Origin: Ctenosaura bakeri
Taxonomy: Eukaryota > Chordata > Lepidosauria > Squamata > Iguanidae
Assembly (NCBI GenBank): GCA_948474755.1
Contig: CAOLHI010000023.1
Span: 434,001 to 498,000 of the forward strand
Reading direction: 5' to 3'
DNA length: 64,000 nt
In this document: piece after piece, positions 1-11,172 of the stretch
Position numbering within the stretch: the first letter of the stretch is position 1
Layout: each line of letters opens with the position of its first letter
Translations under genes and position numbers: made by a program
The notes under the pieces: generated by a model
What the model saw: only the letters and a program-made list of their open reading frames with translations
What the model was told of the DNA's origin: nothing
Databases searched by the model: none

Positions 1-469
1 CACGTCTAAAAAAGCGTGTCACCAACATGAAAAGTTTGGAAAGCTCTGACCTAGGGGCTGCTGTGATGTTACTACCTAAGGCATCTGTTCCATCACTGAT
101 GGAATGACTGATACACCATGGCCCAATGTGCAGTAGGCATCCAGACACTGGTTGGGAAATGTTGGCATTCAAGAAGGGTGCCTGATGTGCACCAGAAGAG
201 CCCAATGCACATAAGAACTGCTCAGTGTCCATCAAACATGACTGATGCCTATTGGAGCTAACTGGGTCTCATTGTGTCTCTGCAATATAGCTTAGGTTTC
301 ATAAAGTTTTGCAGTGTAGACCATGATACAGAGTCTTGCCCCAATTCATTAAAAAAACAAAACAAACTACAACAGATAACAATCTATGTCAGGCTTGCAG
401 GCTGGTCCCTGATTCTTGAAACGGGACATTTCATTCTCTCTCTTTCTTTTTTTAAACAAAATCCATCCT

Positions 470-475
470 TTTATT
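470..475 (-). terminator. candidate polyadenylation signal
   Basis: The minus strand reads AATAAA here, about 370 bases past the KCNH5 stop. It is the canonical hexamer, but no transcript evidence is available and distal sites are common in long neuronal 3' UTRs. Confidence 0.3.
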
Positions 476-659
476 TCATAATAGAGATTATAAATAAATT
501 GAAAGTGTGCATGCAGTCAACTGCATATTATACAAGCAATATCTATGTTAATAACTGTTTTCTTTGGCAGGCCAGAATCCAGCTGGACATGCAGTATTTA
601 CATATCAAAATCCATTTTCTGTGTGTTTGTGTGTTCAAGTCATATTGAATGCAAGTGAA

Positions 660-795
660 AATATATATGCTTTTATATATCTCTATATAATTTATTCTAT
701 ATATACACATACACACATAGACACACATATATAGCATATCTATAGACACGCCTATATATGTGTGTGCGTGTCTGTGTATGCCTCTGTGTGCATGC
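660..795. repeat. TA/TG-rich alternating purine-pyrimidine tract
   Basis: An impure run of TATATA, CACACA and TGTGTG steps sits in the presumed KCNH5 3' UTR. Such tracts are length-variable and can adopt Z-DNA-like structure. Confidence 0.75.
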
Positions 796-841
796 CCATT
801 TCACAGTATACATTTAGTATACAAAGAGAAACAGGTATCTG

Positions 842-1792
842 TTAAAAGTGGATTTCATCTTTTTCTGATTCTGGTGACACTGGCCTTGAGACACTAAAAA
901 TGTCCTGACAAGGTATTTGGGTTGGTAGCTGAGGAGATAAATGGGATTGGGGAGAAGGTGTCTGCGACGACGTGTTTTTTTCAGACAGTATTTTTAAAAT
1001 CTCAGCCACCTGCTTCTCCAAGACAGCCATTCTGCTGCTTAGCAGCTGAATATCTTCCTTGAGTTCATGTTTGACCTCCTGGAGGGTAGTTTGTAAGGCC
1101 TGTTCAGGAATGGGGTAAAAAGGGTGTTTTGCATCCGCTTGAATAGGGCTGTGTTCCAAAGGGCTGCGGTTCTCACCAGCTTTGTCCAAACGAAGGTCAC
1201 TTTTAGTTATCCCACTGTCACATGAGTCTGTTTTCCTCAACGGGTTTTTATTCACCCCATTCTCTGAGTCAATACTCTTGGGGTCATCAGACAACAGCCC
1301 CATGGACTCTGCCTTGGTGACATTGTTCCACTCTTCCTTCTTCTCTTCTTGGCTCGCCATGCTGTTCTTTAGACGAAGCCATCCTTTCCCATTCCCGTTT
1401 TTCACCCTCACGGGGCTAGTAACCTTGAGGCTTTTTTGTTCCTCATTGGGGTTGGGCTTCAGCTCCAGGGCCTCTCGGTTGTTCTGCTTGATGGCCTCAT
1501 TGGTCTTCACGTAGGACAGAGATGTCTGGATGGGTGTAATCTGAGACACAGTGACCACACTTGTGCCGGTGATGGCGGCACCGTTCTGCATGGTCCGGGT
1601 CTCCACCTGGAGAGTATTCCTCTCAGGGTCGATAATCGTTGTGCCTTGGTTCCGCATCTCCTTCTGCTGCTTGAATTTCTGGAAGAGCTTCCGTACAGGA
1701 TGGTCCACAGGGATGCTCAAGGTCACCTCATTCTTCTGCCTCAGGCGCTCCTCTTCTTCCTTTTTGACATCACTGATTTTTCGGAAGATTAT
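842..1792 (-). CDS. KCNH5: KCNH5 (EAG2/Kv10.2) terminal coding exon
   Basis: This exon encodes the cytoplasmic C-terminal 316 residues of the voltage-gated potassium channel EAG2, a plasma-membrane tetramer expressed mainly in neurons. The frame opens with [20 protein letters not shown], just after the cyclic-nucleotide-binding homology domain, passes through a low-complexity linker, then the EAG block [19 protein letters not shown] (about exon residues 185-203). A heptad-like coiled coil at residues 233-272 (about 1096-977) matches the EAG tetramerising segment. The protein ends ..[14 protein letters not shown]. The linker wording ([37 protein letters not shown]) fits EAG2 rather than EAG1. 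The ATG eight codons upstream (1816) is intronic: a pyrimidine-rich tract and CAG precede codon ATA at 1792. The frame is intact, so the gene looks functional. The preceding exon was not found in the window. Confidence 0.94.
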   Translation of the reverse strand: MIFRKISDVKKEEEERLRQKNEVTLSIPVDHPVRKLFQKFKQQKEMRNQGTTIIDPERNTLQVETRTMQNGAAITGTSVVTVSQITPIQTSLSYVKTNEAIKQNNREALELKPNPNEEQKSLKVTSPVRVKNGNGKGWLRLKNSMASQEEKKEEWNNVTKAESMGLLSDDPKSIDSENGVNKNPLRKTDSCDSGITKSDLRLDKAGENRSPLEHSPIQADAKHPFYPIPEQALQTTLQEVKHELKEDIQLLSSRMAVLEKQVAEILKILSEKNTSSQTPSPQSHLSPQLPTQIPCQDIFSVSRPVSPESEKDEIHF

Positions 1793-1815
1793 CTGCAAGG
1801 GAATAAAACCAAACA
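1793..1815 (-). other. KCNH5: splice acceptor of the KCNH5 last exon
   Basis: On the minus strand a T-rich stretch ends in CCCTTGCAG, with the AG at 1794-1793, directly before the ATA codon that starts conserved EAG2 sequence. This fixes the exon start in phase 0. Confidence 0.85.
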
Positions 1816-2495
1816 CATACTAAGAAACAAACAAACTTTTCTAGTGAGGGGAAGAAGGAAATAATGTCTGGAGTGTGACAAAGTATTATGGGTAAAGTGG
1901 AAAAAGAGAGAACATGGAGGAAATCAAACAGTACCTTTGGGACTGTAATTTATTTTAGCATGAGATTTCATGGATGTCAATCCACTCACCCACAAAAGCT
2001 CCTGCTAAAATAAATCAGCCAATCTCAAGGCTGCTGCTTAATTCCTTCATTTTCACCCCATCTTTTTTTCCATTTTATGCTGAAATAGAGTAACACAGTC
2101 TTAGCAAACAAATACTAGGGACTCAGTAAGCACAACACCCACTTCTTTCTTTTTCAAATTTTCTCCGCAAGTTAACTGAGACAAACTGCTGTCATTGGAA
2201 CAGTTACCTAAATTCAGGCTGGGAGCCTACAATAAAGAGACAGAGATTGGCTAGAATCCTCTATGAAAATTATGTCTTTGCAAGTAGAATTAGAATTGTT
2301 CAGTTTCATAATGTCCATATCCAGCAGAGGACTGCTATTATGTAATGCAACACAACTGACAAGTGCACTCCTGCCAGTGTCCCATTATGCATCTTCACAA
2401 CTCATGTACAGGGTTTTTTTCAGTGCCTTTGCTATTTAGCTATGTGTGTGTAAAGTTACATTAAGCAAAAAGGTGATAGTGAACAACTGTATATT
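1816..2495. other. intron sequence, no gene seen
   Basis: Mostly unique-looking AT-rich sequence upstream of the acceptor, presumably the 3' end of the last KCNH5 intron. I see no exon or clear repeat. Confidence 0.6.
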
Positions 2496-2695
2496 CACAG
2501 AGTTATGTATATTTGCACAATGCCATTTCATTAGTGCATTGTGTCATGTGTAACCAAATGTGCATGCACATTGCAGGTGCATGGCACAATGCACACCCAC
2601 ATGTGCCACTCTGGTTCTGCGATTGTGCACTAAACCTTGGACACTCAACATGAAACAGAAATGTCTTATCACTTCCATAGAGAAACTTATGCACG
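2496..2695. repeat. TGCAT/GCATTG-rich dispersed repeat, copy 1
   Basis: Unusually dense in TGCATTG, CAATGCAC and TGTGCATG words. Similar blocks recur near 120-245, 20.0, 35.9, 46.3, 49.9, 53.7 and 62.1 kb. I cannot assign a transposon class. Confidence 0.4.
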
Positions 2696-2719
2696 TATAA
2701 GACTCTAGCTTAAGTTACA

Positions 2720-3552
2720 ATCATAGAATCACAGAGTTGACAGAGACCACAGGGGCCACTGAGTCCAACCCCCTGCCATGCAGGAATATGCCATCAAAGC
2801 ATTCCCAGCAGATGGCCATCCAGCCTCTGCTTAAAAATCTTCAAATAAGGAGACTCCACCACACTCCACTGAGGCAGCACATTCCACTTTCTAACTTCTC
2901 TTACTAGTAGCAAGTTCTTCCTAATGTTTAGATGGAATCCCTATACTAGTTTCTGCAGCAGCAAAAGGCAGGCTTGCTCCATTCTCCATATGACATTCGT
3001 TCAAGTATTTAAACATAGCTATCATGTCATCTCTTAACCTTCTCTCCTCCAGGTTAAACATACCCAGCTCCCTAAGCCACTCCCCATAGGGCATGGTTTC
3101 CAGGCCTTCTACCATTTTGGTCACCCTCCTCTGGACATGTTCCAGCTTGTCAATATCCTTCCTGAACTGTGGTGCCCAGAAGTTGACACAGTATTCCAGG
3201 TGGGGTCTGACCAAAGCAGAATAGAGTGGTACTATCCCTTCTCTTGACCTAAACACTATACTCCTATGAAGGCAGCCCAGAATCACATTTGCCTTTTTAG
3301 CTGTTGCATCACACTCTGACTCATGTTCAGCTTGTGGTCTACTAAGACTCCTAGATCCTTTGCACATGTACTGTGGTCAAGCCAGGTGCCACCCATCTTG
3401 TATCTATGCATTTCATTTTTTTCTGCCCAAGTGTAGTACCTTACACTTCTCCCTGTTGAAATTCATTTTGTTAGTTTTAGCTCAGCTCTCTAATCTGTTA
3501 AAATCATTTTGAATTCTAATCTTGATCTCTAAGGTGTTAGCTACCCTCCTAA
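2720..3552 (-). mobile_element. CR1 LINE, 5'-truncated
   Basis: The left end carries the CR1 3' terminal words (ATCATAGAATCACAGAG). The minus strand encodes the end of the reverse-transcriptase ORF, including [20 protein letters not shown] and [17 protein letters not shown]. The frame is damaged, so this is a dead copy. Confidence 0.92.
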
Positions 3553-3699
3553 TCTGGGGTTGACTTGATGACAATGAACCAACAGCAAAGAAACCAAATG
3601 GATTGCAGCCCCAGTGTATCCCTTCTTAGCAACTGGATAACTATCTGCCTTTATATACTTTATTGTTGGTTGTTATCTTACACTATTCCCGATGGGAAG

Positions 3700-3836
3700 A
3701 ATTTCCACTGTTCAACAATGGAATAGACTGGCTCAGAGTGCTTTCCATCTCTGGAGGTATTTAAAAAGAGTTCGAATGGGTTTCCCTCAGGAGTGCTTTA
3801 GGTTATGTGTTCCTGCATGGCTGGGAGTTGGGACAA
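3700..3836 (+). mobile_element. CR1 LINE 3' end
   Basis: Plus-strand sequence matches the CR1 tail (CTGTTCAACAATGGAATAGA, then a ggaggt-tttaaa segment and CTGCATGGCTGGGAGTTGG). It ends in an ATG microsatellite seeded from the tail. Confidence 0.7.

Positions 3837-3889
<53 letters not shown>
3837..3889 (+). repeat. (ATG)n microsatellite
   Basis: About 17 uninterrupted GAT/ATG units directly after a CR1 tail, followed by degenerate units. Confidence 0.95.
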
Positions 3890-3919
3890 CAACGACAATG
3901 GTGATAGTGAGGGTGATGA

Positions 3920-4697
3920 TTTGTCTTGCACATTTCCCCAAAAATTGGGACTCAATGTAGCTCGCAATTTAAAACAATACCATTAAAAACATACAAAAAG
4001 TAAATATTACAATAGAATTAAACTGTTTAAGTATCAAAATAATTACACCTCAGTAAAAGAATAAAACGCAATTAAAAAAGATAAAAAAGTTCATAAGAAC
4101 AACAGTTAAAACAAATATTTTCTAATTTAAATGTCTGTTTGAAATAAAAGGGTTTTAGCCTGAAGATGAAGTTTCAGAGTCTAGGGGCAGCCATTGAGAA
4201 AGCCCTCCCGCACATCCCCACCAATTCTAATTGTGATGGTTGTGGGACTAAGGCCATTTCTGCACTAGACTGTTAATAGTGCTATGATTCCACTTTCAAC
4301 ATCCTATGGAATCCTGGGGTTTGCAAACTACAAACCCAAGGATTCCATAGGATGTTGAAAGTGGAATCATAGCGCTTTTAACAGTCTAGTGCGGAAATGA
4401 CCTAAGAGAAGGGCCTCCCCTGAAAATCTCAGATCTTGGGCTGGCTCATACAAGGAGTCACAGTCTACCAAATAGCCTGGACCTGAGCTATCATAACAAA
4501 GTGCCACAGTGTCATAACAAGCACTTTGAATTGTCCCCGGAAACAAACTGGCAGCCAGTGGTGCTGTTTCAACAGGGACGAGGTATGGGCTCTGTAACCT
4601 GCCCTAGTTAACAGTCTGGCTGCAGCACTTTGGACCAGCTGAAGTTTCCAAACACTTTTCAAAGGCAGCTCTTGCAGTCCCTTCCAACTCCATGAAT
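3920..4697 (-). mobile_element. L2-like LINE 3' part
   Basis: The minus strand reads LVQSAAARLLTRAGYRAHTS and HHWLPVCFRGQFKVLVMTL, typical of the L2 reverse-transcriptase C-terminus. A 3' UTR continues leftwards through AAAATTGGGACTCAATGTAG. A palindromic MITE interrupts it at 4252-4402. Confidence 0.8.
4252..4402. mobile_element. palindromic MITE, copy 1
   Basis: Near-perfect hairpin whose arms start GGCCATTTCTGCAC and end GTGCGGAAATGACC. It is flanked by a TAA target duplication (4249-4251 and 4403-4405). The arms meet at a few central bases. It is non-coding and inserted in an L2 fragment. Confidence 0.9.
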
Positions 4698-5007
4698 TCA
4701 TGGGGACAAATTAGGCTATGTTTTACATGCAGCTGAGACCCACGTGGAGATGAGACCCACACAGCAAATAATTTATTAATCCATTTCCTCAAGACAAAAC
4801 CCAGCGAGGAAAGCAGAACAGACATGATCATATATTTCTGTACAGAACAACCAGCAGCCACATAACTTGAGAGTATCAAGTTAAGAAAGGCGTGTTGATA
4901 TCTGTTGATGTGTATTATGATGACCACATCACTTCTCGAGCACATGATAAATCCACCAAGAGCAGTTCAAAAAGTCAATGAACTGGCAGAAACAGATGCA
5001 AGGGATA
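4698..5007. other. no recognised feature
   Basis: Possibly an older continuation of the neighbouring L2 element; no coding or repeat signal I trust. Confidence 0.4.
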
Positions 5008-5291
5008 CAAGTGGCCCTCCACATTTGGGGGTTTAACTTTCATGGATTTATTTAAGAGTTTCTCCAACCCCAGACTCCTCACCTCAAGTGCTTCTTTTCT
5101 GGGGAACATTCCTTCTTGGAAGCTCTAATCAGGCTGAGCAGTCCTTTAAGAAACCATCTCTGGTTTAAGAAACCATCTCCACCACCACCAGTTACTGCCT
5201 AGTCAGCTCGCTGCCCAATTTCTTGGCACCCCAAACCCATTCCTGTTGCTCCCACCCCACACCCCAAAAAGGAGATGGGTGTGAGAGAGGA

Positions 5292-5677
5292 AGACCCTTT
5301 CCACACCAGGCAATTAGAACATGCCAATGTGTCCTCCGCGTGTGGAGCCCTTCATGGCTTGTGGCCAGCCTACCTGCAGGATCTCCTTCTCCCATATAAT
5401 CTGCCCCACACATTAAGGTCCTCTGAGAGGAACTTACTGCAGCCAGTCAGAACTAGGTTGGCTGCAATTACCCAGAGGACCTTCTCTTCTATCGCTCCCA
5501 AGTTATGGAATGGCCACCGCCTCCCACCAACTGTCCTCTTGTTCTTAATAGTCAATGTGTTTTAGGGGTTTTTAGATGGGTTGGTAGGTGGGGAGGATGG
5601 GCTATGTTTTAATTGCTTTTAATGTATTTGATGTGCTGTTGTGCTGCCGCCTCGATCCGTTGGGAGAGGTGGGATAT
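5292..5677 (+). mobile_element. L2-like LINE 3' end inside the Tigger-like element
   Basis: Coding traces (TFSSIAPKLWNG) are followed by a 3' UTR ending CCTCGATCCGTTGGGAGAGG, the same tail used by the Sauria SINEs. The tail opens into an ATC microsatellite. Confidence 0.7.
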
Positions 5678-5678
5678 T

Positions 5679-5710
<32 letters not shown>
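5678..5710 (+). repeat. (ATC)n microsatellite
   Basis: About eleven ATC units grown from the L2 tail. Confidence 0.95.
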
Positions 5711-5711
<1 letters not shown>

Positions 5712-6146
5712 TCACGAAGGTCATCTGCACCTTGGAGTGAACTAGGAGCGGACTACTTACCAGAGATCCACACCTCAGTCTGCTCCAAAATGACCCCAAG
5801 TGGTCCTCCAGCGTGTTTTCCAAAGACCGCAAAAAACAGGTCTTTATTTTCCTGGAACGTGCCATTGCGTTCCTGCTCCCTTGTGCAGATTCGCAGGCTC
5901 ACACCAAAGCTGCCATTTTGGAAGCCGGAAGCCGCCATTTTGGAAGCCGGAAGCCGCCATTTTGGAAGCCGGAAGCTACCATTTTGGAAGCCGGAGCAGT
6001 GCGGATCTACAGACCTCGCACAGCTCCGATTCACCCTGGACCAAGGAGGGGCCCTGCGGAAGGGCTTCAGGGACAGTCCGCATTGCTTCAGACCCCAGAA
6101 GAGGCAGTAGGTAACAGCACGGAGTGATTCCCTTGCCTCATGCGGG
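5711..6146. other. GC-rich segment of unknown origin
   Basis: Lies between the L2 tail and the resumption of the Tigger-like body. It contains the 22-bp minisatellite at 5907-5994. Open frames through it are probably by-products of the repeat. It may be a further nested insert. Confidence 0.4.
5907..5994 (+). repeat. 22-bp minisatellite, four units, YY1-like motif
   Basis: Four tandem 22-bp units, each with GCCATTTTGGAAGCCGG or a one-base variant. Two units carry GCCGCCATTTTGG, which resembles the YY1 site. The units differ only at one or two bases. Confidence 0.9.
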
Positions 6147-6352
6147 AAGGGCCTTCGAAATATAGGGCTACCGGGCCTGTCCATCCCTTTCCCTCTCCTT
6201 TTCCCGATCTGGTTTGGACCGTGGGTACCCCCTCTCCCTACCATGCTGCAGCCAGCTTCCCACAGACACATATACACATAGATATTTATGGTTTTCCATT
6301 TTTGCAGATGTCCTCCACCCCTAACACTACCAAATGTAGAGGGCCAACTGTA

Positions 6353-6775
6353 TATGACAAACAGATCATTTGTCCTGTATGTGTATTTATTTGGAAGTAA
6401 GTGTCATTTAGGCTCATGGGTTTACAGGAAAAAGTACAAGGACCTTAATCCTCTATTCCTCTTCCCTCCTGACTGTGGTTTAAAAATTTAAAATTTTATC
6501 CAAGCTCATTTCTGGCTTTCCCCCCCCATTTCTACTTGGAAAAAAGCAAAGTTTTTATAGATATAGTATAAACATCCTGGAGAAATGGAGACATTTGGGT
6601 AGATATTCAAAGTGACTCAGATAGCTCATAGTGATTTGCACAAGTGTTCAAAGATAAGCAAATAATATCAAGGACACGTAGCAAGGAGAGATGTCAATCT
6701 TTGCTGATTTTGTTCTTGCCTGCTTGCAAGAACGAAGCATTGCAAAAGGTTTGTTTTTAGCTCCACTGGGAAAAC
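6353..6775. other. no recognised feature
   Basis: AT-rich unique-looking sequence. Confidence 0.5.
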
Positions 6776-6779
6776 CTAA

Positions 6780-6940
6780 CAGCAACATTGGCAGCTGCCT
6801 TATACTGGATCAGCACATGAGTCCATCTAGCCCGTTTCCAACCATCTGGAAGTCCATGGTATTCCCTGGTGGTCTCCCATCTAAGTATCAACTGGTTCTG
6901 ACCCTGCTTAGCTTCCAAAATCATCTCCCGGCCTGAGCCC
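6780..6940 (-). mobile_element. 5S rRNA-derived SINE fragment
   Basis: The minus strand contains diverged 5S rRNA: AAGCTAAGCAGGGTCAGAAC, then a ttagatgggagacc-like stretch. Left of it is a different repeat (CAGCTGCCTTATACTGGATC), so the copy is chimeric or nested. Confidence 0.65.
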
Positions 6941-7360
6941 TCAAACCAGCAGCCACATCAAGCAGCAGGTCTGTTCAGCCAATGATCATAGGGCAGGAGG
7001 ACATTTCCAGCCTGTTAGAGATCTGCAGGGCAATGAAGACTTGCACAGAAGTCCTGCTTCTGATTGTTACAGCTTGTTTTCTGTAGGGAGGGGGCTACAA
7101 ACATCCTCCTTCTGCACCCCAGTCACCAGGTGAACTGACCTCTATTGCTTGATATAGCGGTTGGCTGTTAGGAAAGATGGGGAGGCATTTACAGACTGGG
7201 GTAGTAGCATAGAAGAATACCATTGTTGTTACATATTGGGTACTTACACATTGGGATCAAACTGATATGGCTAATCTCTGTTCATTATAACAGCTTTATT
7301 TTCAGCTCTGAAGGGAAAGCACTTAGACTCTGAGATGAGAGGTCATTGGATATAAGACTC
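6941..7360. other. no recognised feature
   Basis: No gene, SINE head or clear TE boundary seen. Confidence 0.45.
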
Positions 7361-7889
7361 TGTTACCCCAAAAGGTGGGTGACTCAGAGGTTATCTGCAA
7401 TACCAGTTCCTCTGTAAAACTATGGGGAATATTAGCTCAAAGGGGAGGCCTGCGAGGGGGGGGTAACCTAGCAGAATTTTTTGCACCTCTGTATACCAGT
7501 ATTAATGCATGAACACAATTTGGAGATCCAAGAAAGTTTTGTTTTGTTTTATTGGAGGAATTAACAATCACACACACACAAGATCCAAGCAGTCTCACAG
7601 TCACACAAGGCTAACTGAAGGAAAAGGGAGGAAAAGTTTGATTAGCAAGAGTTTAGGATGACGTGGGTGATATTTACCTATCCTGCAGAGAAGAGACAAA
7701 GCAAAGTGGCTCAGACTAAGAATGAGAATTGGAGCAGCAGAATGACAGCAGAGTACTATGAAATATTTGGGTCAGAGCTGAGGTTTAAATACCCTGTTTC
7801 CCTGTGAGAGGGAAGGGGCTAATGGCTCTCTGGGCAGAGTAAACAATGGGGTCTGGAACAAGCTAATGTCTTTAGAATTAGGTATATAA
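7361..7889 (-). mobile_element. LTR-like family B, copy 1
   Basis: Begins TGTTACCCCAAAAGGTGGG and is similar over hundreds of bases to 7890-8640 and to 15592 onward. On the minus strand CCAATAAAAC (near 7550) and GGGTATTTAAAC (near 7790) look like a polyadenylation signal and a TATA-like box, as expected for an LTR read on that strand. The right boundary is unclear and no target duplication was found. Confidence 0.55.
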
Positions 7890-8640
7890 CTAATTATAGT
7901 TCAAAGGGAGGCCTGTGAGATGGGGGTAATAGCAATAGCAGTTAGCAGTTACATCCCTATACCGCTTATCAGTGCAAAGTACTCCCTAAGCGGTTTACAC
8001 ATATTTATCTAATTGCCCCCAACAAGCTGGGTACTCATTTTACCGACCTAAGGAAGGATGGAAGGCTGAGTCAACCTGGAGCCCTGCAGGATCAAACTCA
8101 CAACGCTGTGGCTGCAGTACCGGAATTCAACCACTGCGCCACCAGGGCTCCTCGCTGTACAGCTAACCTAACAGGATGCTTCCACCTATGTTTGCCGCTA
8201 TTAATGCAGGGACACTAGTTGGAGAGTCAGTGAATGTTTTATTGGGGAAAACTCACAAACAAATGCAAGTTTCAATCTGTCTCACAGCCACACAAGGCTA
8301 ACTGAAGGAAAGGAAGGAAAAATTGGATAGCAAGAAGTTGAGGTGAAGTGGGCAATATTTACTTATCCTGCAGAGAAGAGACGAAGCCACGTGGCTCAGA
8401 CTAGGGGTCCGAGGGTAGTACAAGAACAGAAAGCAGAGCAGCAGAGTGATGGCCTAGGTCCAGTGTGTTGCAAGTTGTCTGCCTCAGATCCAGCGTTTAA
8501 ATACCCTGTTTCTACCCTGAGGGGGAAGGTGTGTTAATGGCTGTTTGGTAGAGCAAACAGTGGGGTCTGGAACAGGCTAATGGCCTTAGCATTAGGTGAC
8601 AAAGCATTGATGGAAATTGGATCTGGGTATTGGATATTGC
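7890..8640 (-). mobile_element. LTR-like family B, copy 2
   Basis: A second copy directly abuts copy 1, starting inside the element (AGTTCAAAGGGAGGCCTGTG). A SINE at 7926-8156 interrupts it. It repeats the CACACAAGGCTAACTGAAGG and AAATACCCTGTTTC landmarks. The partial tandem arrangement suggests unequal recombination or a damaged element. Confidence 0.55.
7926..8156 (-). mobile_element. Sauria-type tRNA SINE, divergent 3' half
   Basis: Reading the minus strand, the head GGAGCCCTGGTGGCGCAGTGG holds a box-A-like segment, followed by the CCAACAAGC-type body landmark seen on plus as CCCCCAACAAGCTGGGTACT. The tail differs from the other copies (GGTATAGGGATGTAAC), so this is a distinct subfamily. 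Target duplication was not resolved. Confidence 0.8.
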
Positions 8641-8699
8641 CAAGCTGTGAAGGTACTTTTTTGGGTGGGGCATTGTCAGTCATAACCATGATGATGGAG

Positions 8700-8885
8700 T
8701 GTATGTTTGTTTTTAAGGATGTATGTTCTTTCTAAATCTGGTTTTAATTATTTTGTAGTTTAATCTTGTTTTAACTTTTGTATCTTGTGGATCTCTAACA
8801 GTATGCTTCTAATTTGTTGTAAGCCACATTGGGTCCTGAACTGGGAAAAGATGAGATAGAACTAAATATTATAACAACAACAACA
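8700..8885 (+). mobile_element. L2-like LINE 3' end
   Basis: TTTTAATTATTTTGTAGTTT and TTGTAAGCCACATTGGGTCC are the usual 3' UTR landmarks, ending in a CAA-rich tract. Confidence 0.65.
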
Positions 8886-11170
8886 GTTGTGATGACTATG
8901 CAAAGTACTAGCCATGTTGTTTTTCCAAACCTAGGTTAATGTTTCCTCCCAAGTTAAGTGGCAAATTGTTCACCGTCTGTCCAGTACATAGGCTATCCAC
9001 TTCATCACTAACATCTCTGACCTCTTTTATATGAAAAAAAAAAATACATGTACTGCCAGTTCAATAAATGGCAATCTCTACCACAATTTGGACTATTTTA
9101 AAAATGCTACACAGATAGTTACCAGACTGATGGAGTGAGGACATGATTTGGCATGCTGAAAGTTAATTTAAGACATGAACTCAGTGATCAAAGCTCTCCT
9201 TTTCTTCACTAAAACACACACCAACACAATTACAGTTAAGGATATAGTTGCTGGCCTGGAGTTAATGCAGCTGCTTGGGATAATTTAGACCCTCAATGTG
9301 CTTATTAAAATTTAGTGGAAACAGCAAGAAAAGAAACACAACAAAACACAGCCGGATGCTTTTATCCCCCTGCTATGACCCAAATACAAGGTACATAGAT
9401 CTTCATTTAAAAGACACTAACTTCTTTCTTTGCCCCCTGTATTTTGCAGTGCAAACTGCAGGGGACATCAAATAAAATTTTTAATTATAAGTCACCCCCC
9501 TCCTGTTGCTGCCAGCTGGTGCTCCGGGCGCTTTACAAAACACAATAATGGCACTCACCAGTCCCACTGCTGACAAAAAGATAATAAAATCTCATTAAAA
9601 TACTGGAGCAAAAAGAAAGGGGGAGTAAATGGGGACAAGGAGGAAAATTACAGCAGATATGATTTTTAAAAAGGAGAGTTTGATGTTGGGAGGCAAAGAA
9701 TGAGGAAGAATGCATGTTTACATTCCTGCACAAATTATGTCCCTATAGAGATGTTCCTTTGCATGGCTTGAAATCATTTTGTGAGCTCCCCTGGGTCCCA
9801 TGGGAAGGTGAGATATTAAATAAATAAAGAGTTTAATTAAATAATTAATTGACATTCTCATGGGCACTTATTTTAAATAATAAAGCTGAAAAGCACTTTA
9901 TGCACCCAGCAAAAGGAACAGCCACCACCCTCCCAAATTTCCAGCAAGTACTCCAGATGCACTTTAGTATACCCAGGAAGTCCAGGTGGATGAAGCCTGT
10001 TTCTTCTTATTGAATATAAAACTGCAGGTGAACATTGGCCCGTATGTCCCCCCTTTCCCCAGCCACTACCTGACTTTGGGACTATACCCCCACATGATCA
10101 AGTATTATTTACCTGGAGAAAATACTTTGCATTGACCTTTAGAAAGAAGGGAGCATTGTGCAAGGAGATAGTGGATACCTCCTTCCACAACAACCTTAAA
10201 AGTGCCTGTACTGATGAGAACCCAATCCCAGCAGCATCTTTCACATCTGTTGGTACTTCTTAAGGAACTTGATGTCGGAGATTGGCATTTCCCCCCCCCA
10301 GTGTACCAGGGACCAATACCATATTTGTATCCATTAGCTACAAGTGTTTCTTTTCCAGAAACTGTCCATGGATAACCAATTGATGGTTCATTGACTGGAA
10401 CTAGACCACGGACCACTACTTTGAATAGCACTAATGTACAGGATTTTGGCCACTGTTTACAACTGCTGATGCTATCGTCAAAGGTCTGTGATGCAAATCC
10501 TGTGTGGATTTTGCACAGGATTCCAAATGTCCCCTCCGATGCATGAGATTTAACAAGCTATTCCAGCTCTACTGCCTAAGAATGAAATTCCCATGCTCAG
10601 AGGTAGAATATGCTTGATCACCAAACACTGGAGAAACACAAAGGAATGACGATGAGCATTCTGCTATTTCCACAAGAGTAGCCTCACAGCCCAAAGAACC
10701 AAGGATCTTGCAGCAAAACTTTCAGGGAAATCTGCCATTTTCACTTTTGGAGACAGTGGCCAGCATCCAACAATATCATTGAGTTTCAAAGGCTGGTGAC
10801 TTCTCCTTCTTTAAGCAGATGCTAGATTGAAATCTCTTGGGAATGCTTTAGTGTGCATTGCCCCATTTTTCTTTACCCTGAGAATGAATCACTGCGAACA
10901 TCCTTTCCATCTCTACCCTCACAAATCATTGTTGCTGTTGTCTATGTGTTCAGGTACTTCCTTCCAATAAAAAAATTACACTAGAAAGAACTCATAGTAA
11001 AGCAAAACGTCAGTACAATGCCTACATGCACAGCTGCGGTTGACCCATTATCCTGCAAACGTTTCAGAGGTTGTAACATTTATATCCACATTAGCTAGCC
11101 CATAAAACAGCAGCATCTCCCATTAACTTTCTTTGACTACATGAACGGCAATCAACAATCTGTCAATGCA
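8886..11170. other. 2.3 kb without a recognised gene
   Basis: Mostly unique-looking sequence. A short LINE-type tail (CTCCCCTGGGTCCCATGGGA, about 9770-9835) is the only repeat trace I trust. Open frames here are short and show no family resemblance. Confidence 0.5.
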
Positions 11171-11172
11171 AC

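Larger units (their letters stand above)
1..841 (-). other. KCNH5: KCNH5 3' UTR and downstream flank
   Basis: This sequence follows the KCNH5 stop codon on the minus strand. It is non-coding, AT-rich and holds an alternating TA/TG tract next to the stop. A possible polyadenylation signal lies at 475-470. The true 3' end cannot be fixed from sequence alone and may lie outside the window. Confidence 0.6.
5008..6350 (+). mobile_element. pogo/Tigger-like DNA transposon with nested inserts
   Basis: The terminal inverted repeats read CAAGTGGCCCTCCAC at left and GTAGAGGGCCAACTG at right, with TA target duplications (5006-5007, 6351-6352). The body matches the 18.9-kb copy but is interrupted from about 5292 to 6146 by an L2 fragment, an ATC tract and a GC-rich segment. 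It has no transposase, so it is non-autonomous. Confidence 0.8.

Noticed and set aside
1793..1816. Upstream ATG giving a 324-residue KCNH5 frame
   Set aside because: The first eight codons are intron sequence: a pyrimidine-rich tract and CAG immediately precede the conserved [10 protein letters not shown] segment.
2921..3367. Reverse-transcriptase-like proteins (also 34406, 41776, 42124, 44424, 44676, 54445, 56568)
   Set aside because: All are truncated CR1 ORF2 remnants with frameshifts, not host genes or intact LINEs.
3837..3889. ATG tract as a coding Met/Asp repeat
   Set aside because: It follows a CR1 tail and sits in no meaningful frame; a simple microsatellite.
5907..5994. CRISPR-like repeat array
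   Set aside because: Units are contiguous with no spacers, and the genome is a vertebrate; it is a minisatellite.
5613..6277. Overlapping frames of 100-174 codons near 5.6-6.3 kb
   Set aside because: They run through an ATC microsatellite and a 22-bp minisatellite nested in a transposon and resemble no protein family.
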